64,000 nucleotides of DNA from Paenibacillus lautus NBRC 15380 (GTDB taxonomy: Bacteria; Bacillota; Bacilli; Paenibacillales; Paenibacillaceae), in the NCBI RefSeq assembly GCF_004000945.1, contig NZ_BIMF01000003.1, positions 310,001 through 374,000 of the forward strand, given 5' to 3'. This document shows positions 53,991-62,497 of this stretch, in pieces. The first letter of the stretch is position 1. Each line of letters opens with the position of its first letter. The notes beneath the pieces are model-generated. The model saw nothing but the letters and a program-made list of their open reading frames with translations. It was not told the DNA's origin and ran no database searches. The position numbers were made by a program, and so were the translations under genes.

Positions 53991-55349
53991 CTACTTCACG
54001 GTACGGTTATAATCCTGGATTTTGGTCGTAATTTCTTTCGCTGCGTCGTCCAAGGCCTGCTGTGGTGACTTTTTATTGTTCAGTACCTCCTCAATCGCAC
54101 CTTCCACAATCTGTCTTGCCTCAGGGAATACGCCCATCACCGCCCCCTGGGTCGCTTTAACCAGCTTCGTCTGGTGCAGCTGATCAATGGCCGTCTGGAA
54201 TTGCGGGAATTTCTTCAGATTCTCCTTCACGCTTTCTTCTTCATACGCCTTCGTGGTAATCGGGAAGTACCCGGTATTGATATGCCAGTATGCCTGCTCC
54301 GATGGAGAGGTTAAAAATTTAATAAACTCCCATGCGGCTTTTTGCTCTGCTTCAGGACGGCTGTTCATCATCCAGAGGCTTGCTCCGCCCACGATAACGC
54401 CGCCTTCTCCCGCTCCTTGCGGCTTCGGAAGGAAGCCTGTGCCTACTTCGAATTTGCCTTCCGCGCTATCCACAAGTCCTTTCAAGGCTGCGGTTGAGTC
54501 CAGGATCATGGCGACCTGACCGGCCGAAAAGGCCTTCTTGGAATCATCGGTTTTACGTCCCAGATTATTGGCTGCCTTGGAATCGATCAGATCCTTCCAC
54601 CAAGTCAGCACCTTCTCGCCAGGCTCGGTATTGACAAGTGACTCGGTCGCCAGATCGTCTCTGCCGTTGCCGTTGTTCACATACTCCGCACCCTGATTGG
54701 CAAACAACTGCTCCATAAACCAGCCGTATATGGCAAAATTCGCACCAACCGCCTTCCCTTTTTTCGATATCGTGTCAGCCGCGATTTTCAGTTCTTCAAA
54801 CGTCTTGGGCGGACTTTCCGGATCGAGCCCTGCATCCTTAAACAGGTCTTTATTGTAATACAGTATCGGATTAGAGGAGTTGAAAGGCATGGAATACAGC
54901 TTATCCTCAAATGTATAATACCCGCTGATGTTAGGCTCTAGCTGCGACACATCCCACTGATCCGCATCGATGAACTCCTGCATGGGTGTAATTAGTTTGG
55001 AATCGATCATAAACCGGCTGCCGATCTCGTACATCTGGACCACGGACGGTCCCTCGTTTGTACCCATCGACGCCTTCAGTTTACTTAACAGGTCATCATA
55101 GGTTCCCTGATATACCGCCTCTACCTGCACCTTGTCCTGCGAAGCGTTAAAGTTAGCGACTAATTGATCAACCACCTTGGTTGTCGCGCCTCCCATCGCA
55201 TGCCAGAACACCACTTTTTGAGTGCCAGCATCGGTCTTTGGTACGGGATCCCCCCCTTTTTCAGACTCCTCGCCCATGTTAATGTTACATGCGCTAAGCA
55301 GCATGATCGCAGCTAACACGATACTTACCAGCCTCGTTCTTCTTTTCAT
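53991..55349 (-). CDS. ABC importer substrate-binding lipoprotein (UgpB-like, glycerol-3-phosphate/sugar)
   Basis: A 452-residue solute-binding lipoprotein (lipobox LLSACN). The mature part resembles UgpB: VVFWHAMGGATTKVVDQLVANFNASQ, YDDLLSKLKASM, MPFNSSNPILYYNKDLFKDAGLDP, GGASLWMMN. UgpB-like proteins bind sn-glycerol-3-phosphate or glycerophosphodiesters; related ones bind sugars. GGGGAGG is 9 bases before the ATG. It is the last of three importer genes after the two permeases; no ATPase is nearby. Confidence 0.88.
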   Translation of the reverse strand: MKRRTRLVSIVLAAIMLLSACNINMGEESEKGGDPVPKTDAGTQKVVFWHAMGGATTKVVDQLVANFNASQDKVQVEAVYQGTYDDLLSKLKASMGTNEGPSVVQMYEIGSRFMIDSKLITPMQEFIDADQWDVSQLEPNISGYYTFEDKLYSMPFNSSNPILYYNKDLFKDAGLDPESPPKTFEELKIAADTISKKGKAVGANFAIYGWFMEQLFANQGAEYVNNGNGRDDLATESLVNTEPGEKVLTWWKDLIDSKAANNLGRKTDDSKKAFSAGQVAMILDSTAALKGLVDSAEGKFEVGTGFLPKPQGAGEGGVIVGGASLWMMNSRPEAEQKAAWEFIKFLTSPSEQAYWHINTGYFPITTKAYEEESVKENLKKFPQFQTAIDQLHQTKLVKATQGAVMGVFPEARQIVEGAIEEVLNNKKSPQQALDDAAKEITTKIQDYNRTVK

Positions 55350-55422
55350 CCGCGCTTTCCTCCCCTTTCGTTCGTAAAATGTTTCCTATGATAAACCTGC
55401 CTATGACAGGCCAACCACCGCA

Positions 55423-56247
55423 CTAACCCTTCAACGCACCAGCGGTAATTCCGCTCACCAATTGTTTAACGCCAAAAGCCAGCAGCACAAAGGAAGGGAT
55501 CAGCACGATGGTCACGCCGGCCAGAATCAGGTTCCATGACATCACCTCAGCATGCTGCAGCATAGCCACCCCGATCTGCACGGTTCGCATCGAGGCCTGG
55601 TTCGTGATCAAAAGCGGCCACAAGAAGTGATTCCAGTGCGTCAGAAAGGTATACACCGCCAAGGTAGCAATGGAAGACCGGGACAACGGCAGCACCATGG
55701 ACAGATAACTGCGGATATGACCGCACCCGTCGATTTTCGCCGCATCAAACAGCTCACGCGGGAGCTGCAGAAAAAACTGGCGCAGCAAAAACACGCCAAA
55801 AGCCCCTGCCATAAACGGCACAATCAATCCCTGGTAGCTGTCCATCCAGCCCCAATCCTTAATGGTCAGATAGTTGGGAATAATCGTAACTTCCCAAGGA
55901 ATCATCATCGTTGACAAGAAGAGTCCGAACAGCAGTGTCTTGCCCTTAAAATTCAGAAATGCAAACGCGTATGCGGCCAGACTCGATGTAATGACCTGAC
56001 TGATCATGATGGCCGACGAGACGATGAAGCTGTTCAGAATAAAACGAATAATCGGAAAGCCGGAGATGGCCTCCGTAAAATTGCCCAGATAGAAGCTCGA
56101 CGGGAACAGCGGCGGTGGAAAATTAGCGACCTCCTTCTCGGTCATAAAGGATGAGAACACCGTAAAGATGAGCGGATATAACACAATCAAAGACAGGAGG
56201 ATGAGCAGCAGATAGGTGAACAGGGACGTGATTCCGCGCAGGGTCAT
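55423..56247 (-). CDS. ABC importer permease (UgpE-like)
   Basis: A 274-residue six-helix permease. The EAA loop is RELFDAAKIDGCGHIRSYLSMVLPLSRS. MMIPWEVTIIPNYLTIKDWGWMDSYQGLIVPFM is close to the UgpE pattern. Its ATG overlaps the stop of the partner permease by four bases (ATGA), so they are co-translated. It probably forms the channel with the UgpA-like protein. Confidence 0.9.
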   Translation of the reverse strand: MTLRGITSLFTYLLLILLSLIVLYPLIFTVFSSFMTEKEVANFPPPLFPSSFYLGNFTEAISGFPIIRFILNSFIVSSAIMISQVITSSLAAYAFAFLNFKGKTLLFGLFLSTMMIPWEVTIIPNYLTIKDWGWMDSYQGLIVPFMAGAFGVFLLRQFFLQLPRELFDAAKIDGCGHIRSYLSMVLPLSRSSIATLAVYTFLTHWNHFLWPLLITNQASMRTVQIGVAMLQHAEVMSWNLILAGVTIVLIPSFVLLAFGVKQLVSGITAGALKG

Positions 56248-57176
56248 TGGTAATGCACCTTCTTTTCCAGAACTTTAAACTGCAGCAGCGTAAGGAGCAG
56301 AATAATCGCAAACAGGATCAGTGCCTGTGCGCTGCCGATGCCAAACCGGAAATTGACGAAGGCATCCTGATAAATGGAGTAAACCATGACATTGGTGGAG
56401 TTGATCGGGCCACCCTTGGTCAGGATGTGAATTTGTCCGAATGCTTGAAATGCACCGATAACCGATACAATCAAAGCAAAGAAAATCGTGGGTGACAGCA
56501 GCGGCAGTACGATTTGGATAAAGGTCCGGATCGGCCCGGAGCCGTCCATTTTAGCGCTCTCGTATATTTCCTCCGGAACTCCCTGTAAACCGCTGGACAG
56601 CACAATAAACAGAAACCCCATGTTCATCCAGATCGTCATGATCGAGATTGAGATCAGAGCCCAGGAAGGATCGGTTAACCAAGGGATCGGCCCGAGATGA
56701 ACGAGGCTTAGAAAATAGTTCAGCATGCCCGCCGTAGGATGAAACAGCAGGAACCATATAATCGATCCGGTCCCCACGGAAATGACAATCGGCAATGAGA
56801 AGACAAACTGAAACACCTTCATCCCTCGCAGCTTGTTGTGGGTAAAGGCGGCAAGAAACAGTGACCATATCAGGGAGGTGGGCACGGTAAACAAAATAAA
56901 CATCATCGTTACGCCAAGATTCTTATAGAATGATTCTGTTGATAGAAGGCGAATAAAATTCTCCAACCATACAAATTCAACAACCTGACCCCGCGGATCC
57001 GTTATCGTCATGCTGAGATAAACCGATTTCAGCATCGGGTAGAACAAGAACATCATAAACAAGATGATGGAGGGTGCCAGAAATCCATAGGCTAAAGCAT
57101 GCTCACCCCAGAGCCTTTTTCTTATCGCTGCGCTTTTAGGTTTCTTGCTGTGTAAAACGCTTTCATGGCTAGACAA
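56244..57176 (-). CDS. ABC importer permease (UgpA-like)
   Basis: A 310-residue permease with first helix LAYGFLAPSIILFMMFLFYP and EAA loop EEIYESAKMDGSGPIRTFIQIVLPLL. The frame is open 38 codons further upstream, but TTG at 57176 lies 8 bases after AAAGGGG and gives the normal UgpA size. It is the first gene of the importer operon, divergent from a TetR gene 320 bases away. Confidence 0.88.
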   Translation of the reverse strand: MSSHESVLHSKKPKSAAIRKRLWGEHALAYGFLAPSIILFMMFLFYPMLKSVYLSMTITDPRGQVVEFVWLENFIRLLSTESFYKNLGVTMMFILFTVPTSLIWSLFLAAFTHNKLRGMKVFQFVFSLPIVISVGTGSIIWFLLFHPTAGMLNYFLSLVHLGPIPWLTDPSWALISISIMTIWMNMGFLFIVLSSGLQGVPEEIYESAKMDGSGPIRTFIQIVLPLLSPTIFFALIVSVIGAFQAFGQIHILTKGGPINSTNVMVYSIYQDAFVNFRFGIGSAQALILFAIILLLTLLQFKVLEKKVHYQ

Positions 57177-57407
57177 CCGACATTCCCCTTTCTTCGAAAA
57201 TTTCGCTCTGCCATTCGAGAAGACGCAAGGATTCGTAAAAAAAGAGAACAAAAAAACACATAAACTGCATGCCGAAAAACAGACAAGCAATTGATGTGAT
57301 TCTCCTCTTCTCCATCACATAGGCAGCATGCTTTATACAAATCCTCCTTTCATTATTATCAATAACAATGAAAATTTAGAACATTCCATCCCTTGATATT
57401 TCGAGGG

Positions 57408-57452
57408 TTGACAATACCTGGGAATCGATTATATTCTTGAGTAAACACTCAG
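57408..57452 (+). promoter_or_regulatory. TetR promoter with operator O1 (TTGAGT-N4-ACTCAG)
   Basis: A -35 TTGACA (57408-57413), a 16-base spacer and -10 TATATT (57430-57435) drive the TetR gene. Directly after it lies TTGAGT AAAC ACTCAG (57437-57452). The same 14-base core occurs inverted at 58191-58206, which points to a shared operator. The rest of the 320-base gap to the permease gene shows no gene. Confidence 0.75.
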
Positions 57453-57496
57453 TAAATTAAATTCATCATGTAATCAAAAAAGGAAGCCATCTGCCT

Positions 57497-58099
57497 ATGC
57501 CTACAACAAGCAAACGAAATGCCAAGAAGGAACGGATATTGAACGCCGCTCTGAAGCTGTTCTCGCAGCAGGGATTTCATGCGACGACAACCAAAGAGAT
57601 TGCTTCTGAAAGCGGCGTTGCCGAAGGGCTAATCTTCTACCACTTCGGAGATAAGCGGAAGCTGCTGCTCTACCTCGTGAACAATTTTTCCTTTGTTGCG
57701 CAGCTTCAGGAGGATGCGGGTGAACTGTCGAAGCTTCCTGCGGAGGAAGCCCTGTTTCAATACGGCTTGGCGTACCTCGAGTTCCTCAGGACGAACATGG
57801 ATTATCTGATGCTCATTTGGTCACCTGAACTCATAAGGGATGCCGAGGTATCCAATGAGGTGTCACGGCTGATCGAAGGTTTTGGGACCGCAGGCAGCAG
57901 CATACTCAAACAGGCGGCGGAATCGAAGCATCAACCGGAACAAACGATTCAGGTTGCGTTGATGATGATGACCTCCTCCATCCTGGTCTATTGCATGCTC
58001 CATTCCCGTTTCGGGCAGGAAGCGCTCCCGCTCGGGGACGAATCCTATATTCGCGAGCTCGTCCGGCTGCTGATGCATGGTTTTAATGAAGAATCCTAA
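57497..58099 (+). CDS. TetR family transcriptional regulator
   Basis: A 200-residue repressor. The N-terminal helix-turn-helix is ILNAALKLFSQQGFHATTTKEIASESGVAEGLIFYHFGDKRKLLLYLV (residues about 14-60), with a helical ligand domain after it. AAAGGAAG is 10 bases before the ATG. Its promoter carries operator O1, and the next gene carries the same site, so it likely represses itself and the HXXEE membrane protein. The divergent importer operon might also respond. Confidence 0.9.
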   Translation: MPTTSKRNAKKERILNAALKLFSQQGFHATTTKEIASESGVAEGLIFYHFGDKRKLLLYLVNNFSFVAQLQEDAGELSKLPAEEALFQYGLAYLEFLRTNMDYLMLIWSPELIRDAEVSNEVSRLIEGFGTAGSSILKQAAESKHQPEQTIQVALMMMTSSILVYCMLHSRFGQEALPLGDESYIRELVRLLMHGFNEES

Positions 58100-58190
58100 G
58101 TCGCAATGTCAATCCAGGAAGGATCGAATAGAAAAGCTGATCGCAGAACAGACAGAACCTCTCTGCATCAGCTTCTTTTGTCCGCTAGAT

Positions 58191-58206
58191 TTGAGTGTTT
58201 ACTCAA
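58191..58206 (+). promoter_or_regulatory. Operator O2 upstream of the HXXEE gene
   Basis: TTGAGT GTTT ACTCAA, perfect 6-bp arms. The central 14 bases are the exact reverse complement of O1 at 57438-57451. It lies about 50 bases before the start of the HXXEE gene. Confidence 0.75.
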
Positions 58207-58255
58207 TTTATATCAGTATCGCTAAATTGTTAGATGGAAGGGAGAAATGAGGATC

Positions 58256-58798
58256 ATGCCAGATTGGAGTTTCGCCATGGTGTTGTGGCTGCTGCCGGCT
58301 GTATTTTTCATTCACGATGGGGAAGAGATTGCCACGATGGAATGGTGGCTAAGGAAGAACAAGAATAACCCCAGAGTCTCCCCATTCTCGCCTGTTTCCA
58401 TTCCATGGGATAAACACATCACCCTGCAATTCACATTTGCCGTCCTGCTGATCGGCTTCATTCTCACAAGCGTAACGGCCTTTACAGCTCTTAACTTCGA
58501 AAGCAGCAGCCCATTCAACGCGCTGTTCGCGGGCTTTGTTACGGTGTTCCTGCTGGATGGTGTGAAACATGTGGGAGCATCGATCGCCCTGTGGGCATAC
58601 ACCCCGGGTGTCATTACTGCCGCCATCCTTGAAATTCCGTACGGGATATATGCGCTCTGTCGCCTGCTTCATGCAGACATCATCAATATGACTTCATTCG
58701 CCCTCGGAATCATCATCGCCCTGCCGATCACCCTGCTGCTGGTATGGACTGGTCTGACGCTTGGAAAACGTATTGCACCTTTCCGCCAAAACATATAG
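58256..58798 (+). CDS. HXXEE domain integral membrane protein
   Basis: A 180-residue membrane protein with the family signature HDGEE (HxxEE) in the first ~25 residues (FFIHDGEEIATMEWWL), then helices LQFTFAVLLIGFILTSVTAF, NALFAGFVTVFLLDGVKHVGASIALW, VITAAILEIPYGIYALC and FALGIIIALPITLLLVWTGLTLG. His and Glu residues in membrane segments suggest a metal site, as in membrane diiron or hydrolase families, but the function is unknown. An ATG at 58247 is too close to GGGAG; the ATG at 58256 is preferred. It follows the TetR gene and has the TetR operator in front of it. Confidence 0.82.
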   Translation: MPDWSFAMVLWLLPAVFFIHDGEEIATMEWWLRKNKNNPRVSPFSPVSIPWDKHITLQFTFAVLLIGFILTSVTAFTALNFESSSPFNALFAGFVTVFLLDGVKHVGASIALWAYTPGVITAAILEIPYGIYALCRLLHADIINMTSFALGIIIALPITLLLVWTGLTLGKRIAPFRQNI

Positions 58799-58819
58799 AG
58801 CATTCCTTCCATGTTCCGA

Positions 58820-58859
58820 GAAAAAAAAAATGCTTCCGGACTTCTTCATCCGGAAGCAT
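58820..58859 (-). terminator. Rho-independent terminator of the TRAP/aldolase operon
   Basis: ATGCTTCCGGA (58830-58840) with TCCGGAAGCAT (58849-58859), followed on the minus strand by a long T-run. Confidence 0.92.
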
Positions 58860-58884
58860 GCTTCTTCTCACTCTTTCGCGAATC

Positions 58885-59547
58885 CTACAAGCTCCAATCG
58901 CGTCTAGGCTTATAACCTGCCTTCTCCAGGAATTCCCGCTCCATCTCCGGACCAAGACCCTGAATCCCCACCTTGGCGCTCATCGACGTAATCAGCATCC
59001 GGCTGGCCACTTCCAACGTTTGCAGGGCCATCCGCGCTTCGCGAATGGTCGTATCGTACACAACCACGCCATGGTTCTCCAGCAGCAGAACATTGGCGAG
59101 CTTGGCCTTTTCCCGAACGCCCTCGCCCAGCGCGTCACTGCCCGGATGATAGTAAGGCACCCGTTCGATTCGCTCCAGATAATACATGGTCTCTACGAAC
59201 ATGTTGGACGGGAGCTCCAGATCGGAGCAGGCAATAAGTGTTGTATAGAACGGAGAAGCATGGAGCACTGCGCCGATCTCCGGACGGCTCTCGTAAATCG
59301 CCCGATGCATCGGTGTTTCTTTGGACGGTTTGCGCCCCTCTGCTCCATATATATTTCCGGACAGATCACATTCGATCAGGTCCGATTCTTCCAGTTCGCC
59401 AAGGAAAGTCCCGCTGGCCGTAACCACATAACGGTCCCCTTCCGTTCTGGCGGAGATATTCCCCGCATTACCCCACGCAAGGTCATATTGCATCATATAC
59501 TTGCCGGTGTGCTGCAGTTCTTTTCTAATCGTTTCCGCGCTAGCCAT
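58885..59547 (-). CDS. Class II aldolase/adducin family protein with one zinc-ligand change
   Basis: A 220-residue protein like L-fuculose-phosphate aldolase. Family motifs are NAGNISAR, GTFLGELEESDL, KETPMHRAIYESRPEIGAVLHASP and LENHGVVV. The known zinc ligands of E. coli FucA (Glu73, His92, His94, His155) align with Glu77, His96, Ser98 and His159 at a constant offset of four, so the second His is Ser here. It may bind metal differently or use another reaction. AGGAGG precedes the ATG. It is the last gene of the TRAP operon and would cleave a product made by the dehydrogenase. Confidence 0.87.
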   Translation of the reverse strand: MASAETIRKELQHTGKYMMQYDLAWGNAGNISARTEGDRYVVTASGTFLGELEESDLIECDLSGNIYGAEGRKPSKETPMHRAIYESRPEIGAVLHASPFYTTLIACSDLELPSNMFVETMYYLERIERVPYYHPGSDALGEGVREKAKLANVLLLENHGVVVYDTTIREARMALQTLEVASRMLITSMSAKVGIQGLGPEMEREFLEKAGYKPRRDWSL

Positions 59548-59624
59548 GATATCTGCCTCCTGTATTTCAGCATTTATTCTACTTCAAATAACCACTCATA
59601 TGACGAGCATCGCCCCGCGTATTG

Positions 59625-60905
59625 CTATTTACCGCCTAACAAGTTCGGCAGGAACATCGACAATTGCGGAAGATACGTGATCAGCAACAGGTCAATGATC
59701 AACACAATATAGAACGGCACCATCCCCCTTGTGATCTGATCCAGCCGGATCTTCGCGATCTGGGCCGATATGAACAGATTGATGCCGAGCGGCGGCGTGC
59801 ACATCCCGATTGCCAGGTTGACGATCATAATGATACCGAAATGGGTCGGGTCAATCCCGAATTCAGCTGCTACCGGCGCCAGCAGAGGTGCCAGGATGAT
59901 GATCGACGCATTGGATTCCATGAACATGCCCACGATGAGCAGGAACACGTTGACCAGCAGCAGGAACACAATCGGATTATCGGATATGTTCACGAAGAAA
60001 CCTGCAACCGCCTGCGGAATTCCTTCACGCGTCATGATCCAGCTGAACAACCCGGCGCTTGCAATGATGAACATGATCACGGATGTTGTAATCGTGGATT
60101 GCGTCAGAATGTTAATCAGCTTGGAGAATTTAATCTCTTTATATACGAATACGCCGACAATGAATGCGTACGCTACGGCAACGCCGGCAGCCTCGGTCGG
60201 CGTAAAAATACCGCCGTAAATTCCGCCAAGAATAATGATCGGCATCAGGACAGCCCAGAAGGATTCCTTGAAGGCCTGCCATACTTCTGGCGGCGTCTTT
60301 CTCTTCTCGCGAGCATAGCCTTTTCGTTTCGCAATAATATAAACGGCAATCATAAGCGATAAACCAATCATAATTCCCGGAATGAGACCCGCCATAAACA
60401 GATCGCCGATGGAAGTTTCGGCAGCTACCCCGTATAGAATCAACGGAATGCTTGGCGGAATGATAACCCCCAACTCACCGGACGTCGCTTGAAGGGCACC
60501 CGTAAAGTTCTTGTGATACCCCCGGGAGATCATGGCCGGAATCAGGATACTGCCCAGCGCCGCGGTTGCCGCGGCGGAAGAACCCGATATAGCGGCAAAA
60601 AACATCGAGGTTACAATCGTTACAAGTCCGAGTCCGCCAGGCAAATGGCCTGTAAGTGCATTCGCCAGGTTCACCAGTCGTCTTGAAATCCCGCCAAATT
60701 CCATCAAGGTACCCGCGAACACGAAGAACGGAATCGCCATGAGCGGGAATGAATCCGTTGACGTGAATGAGCGCTGTACGAGTACAAGCAGCGGCGTGCC
60801 GCCTTCCCACCAGATCGCTACCGCCGACGCCATCCCCATCGATACGGCAATCGGGACACTGATGGCGAAGAAAAGGATCAGACATCCGAATAGTACGATA
60901 GGCAT
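59625..60905 (-). CDS. dctM: TRAP transporter large permease (DctM)
   Basis: A 426-residue membrane protein with about 12 helices of the DctM family (MAIPFFVFAGTLMEFGGISRRLVNLANAL; AATAALGSILIPAMISRGY; GELGVIIPPSIPLILYGV; GMCTPPLGINLFI). It drives secondary, Na+-coupled import of carboxylates with DctP and DctQ. Its ATG overlaps the TAA of dctQ by one base (TAATG), with GAAGGAGG inside the upstream gene. Confidence 0.93.
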   Translation of the reverse strand: MPIVLFGCLILFFAISVPIAVSMGMASAVAIWWEGGTPLLVLVQRSFTSTDSFPLMAIPFFVFAGTLMEFGGISRRLVNLANALTGHLPGGLGLVTIVTSMFFAAISGSSAAATAALGSILIPAMISRGYHKNFTGALQATSGELGVIIPPSIPLILYGVAAETSIGDLFMAGLIPGIMIGLSLMIAVYIIAKRKGYAREKRKTPPEVWQAFKESFWAVLMPIIILGGIYGGIFTPTEAAGVAVAYAFIVGVFVYKEIKFSKLINILTQSTITTSVIMFIIASAGLFSWIMTREGIPQAVAGFFVNISDNPIVFLLLVNVFLLIVGMFMESNASIIILAPLLAPVAAEFGIDPTHFGIIMIVNLAIGMCTPPLGINLFISAQIAKIRLDQITRGMVPFYIVLIIDLLLITYLPQLSMFLPNLLGGK

Positions 60906-61405
60906 TATAATCCTTCCTCCTTCGCTGGCGGTATGGTATCGGAAACGATCGTTTCCAGAATGACCGCTACCGCATTCATGATGAGCAGCACCGCTCCAAT
61001 CGGAATAGCTGCATAAGGAACCGACATGCTAAGCCCCATCGCTGCCGACGATTGCACGGAGACCCGGCCCAGAATATCGATGCCCTGGACCAGCAAAAGA
61101 ACGAAAAACACGATGCATATCGCCATGACGGTGATTCGAACCACCTTTCGGTTGACTTCACTCACCAGCTCCGGCAGCAGCTCGATCGCTACCAGCCGAT
61201 GATGGCGCAGCGCCAGCGAGGAACCCAGGAATACAAGGTAAACCATCAAGTATCTGGCAAGCTCCTCGGACCAGTGAAGCGGATATCCGACAATCCGGTA
61301 TATAATCTGCATGATAATCAGGATGGACATGACACCCAGGATCATGGCCACTGCGATGCCTACGAGTTTGTTGAGCGTATCGATCGCTTTTAATGTCTGC
61401 CGCAT
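60905..61405 (-). CDS. dctQ: TRAP transporter small permease (DctQ)
   Basis: A 166-residue four-helix protein of the DctQ family (LVGIAVAMILGVMSILIIMQIIYR; WSEELARYLMVYLVFLGSSLALR is the typical central motif). It forms the membrane part with DctM. GAGGGGGG precedes the ATG. It lies 30 bases after dctP. Confidence 0.9.
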   Translation of the reverse strand: MRQTLKAIDTLNKLVGIAVAMILGVMSILIIMQIIYRIVGYPLHWSEELARYLMVYLVFLGSSLALRHHRLVAIELLPELVSEVNRKVVRITVMAICIVFFVLLLVQGIDILGRVSVQSSAAMGLSMSVPYAAIPIGAVLLIMNAVAVILETIVSDTIPPAKEEGL

Positions 61406-61435
61406 GGCTTATCCCCCCTCTTGAAGAAAAAATAG

Positions 61436-62422
61436 TTATGGCGTGTTGATAATTTTGTCGTACAGCTCTCTTCCGTACATGTTGGCAAAGCGTTCATGCA
61501 CCGATTTGGCTGCCGCCTCGAACGATCCCTTATCCACTTCCACAAACTCCGTACCGAATTCCTCAAGCTCATTGATGATCTGCTCTTCTTGTTCAAAAAC
61601 CAGCTGATTCTCGTATTCCGTCGCTTCCTTGGCCGCTTCTTCAATAGCCTGCCGCTGAGACTCATTCAAGCGTTGATACGTCACTTCGCTCATCGCGAGC
61701 ATCACGTAGCCGTATACATGATCGGTCATCATCATATACTTCTGGACCTCCTGAATCTTGGAGCTGGCCGTAAAAGCAACCGGATTCTCCTGCGCGTCAA
61801 TAACCCCGGTTTGCAGCGATGAATAGACTTCGCCAAAGGCCATCGGCGTCGGCGTCGCGCCCATCGCTTCCCAAGCCGCAATGGAAGCCGGAATCTCCGG
61901 CACGCGGATTTTCAAGCCGCGCAGATCGCTTGGCGTTTCAATCTTCTTGTTGGCGGTCAGCTCGCGCGGGGTTCTCATCCAGAACTCCAGACCGCGGACC
62001 TCGGCATTGTCAAGCAAGCTCTGCTTCAGTTCATCGCCGACATCCCCATAGAGCACGTTCTCCAAATGCTGCTTGTCCCGGAACAAATACGGCAGCTCCA
62101 AGATGGCATAAGGACTGTAGAAATTCGATAACACGCCCGCCGGCAGCGCAAAATCCACCGATCCGATCTGCATCCCTTCGATCAGGTCACGGTCATTCCC
62201 GAGCATCGAGCTGGCATACACCTCTACCTCGATCTCGCCGCCCGTTTTTTCCTTCACCAATTCCGCAAATTTGAGCGCGCCCAGATGCCACGGATCGGAT
62301 TCGCCCGTAATATGACCGAGCCTCAGCTTCATCGGGCCCTCATCCGTATTCGGCTTCGTCATAAATAAAGCGCTTACAATGAGCAGTGCAGCCACCATGA
62401 CAACTGCGAGTCTTTTCCACAT
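61436..62422 (-). CDS. dctP: TRAP transporter substrate-binding protein (DctP)
   Basis: A 328-residue extracytoplasmic binding protein. The N-terminus has a signal or anchor helix (AVVMVAALLIVSALFM) without a lipobox. Family motifs are LRLGHITGESDPWHLGALKFAELVKEKTGGEIEVEVY, GLKIRVPEIPASIAAWEAMGATPTPM with the Arg that binds substrate carboxylates, and GEVYSSLQTGVIDAQENP. The ATG at 62422 follows GGGGG at 8 bases; the frame opens at a TTG five codons earlier. The ligand is likely a sugar acid or hydroxy acid, given the aldolase and dehydrogenase beside it. Confidence 0.92.
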   Translation of the reverse strand: MWKRLAVVMVAALLIVSALFMTKPNTDEGPMKLRLGHITGESDPWHLGALKFAELVKEKTGGEIEVEVYASSMLGNDRDLIEGMQIGSVDFALPAGVLSNFYSPYAILELPYLFRDKQHLENVLYGDVGDELKQSLLDNAEVRGLEFWMRTPRELTANKKIETPSDLRGLKIRVPEIPASIAAWEAMGATPTPMAFGEVYSSLQTGVIDAQENPVAFTASSKIQEVQKYMMMTDHVYGYVMLAMSEVTYQRLNESQRQAIEEAAKEATEYENQLVFEQEEQIINELEEFGTEFVEVDKGSFEAAAKSVHERFANMYGRELYDKIINTP

Positions 62423-62497
62423 TTGTCGTTCCCCCAATCTGATATGAAGTTCCTGCAGCCTCCGCCGCTAGAAGCAGAAGCTGCGGGGAAATGTTGA

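Noticed and set aside
58744..59712. A 322-codon plus-strand frame over the end of the HXXEE gene and the aldolase gene
   Set aside because: It runs through a strong terminator and antisense to a well-supported aldolase; it has no recognisable motif.
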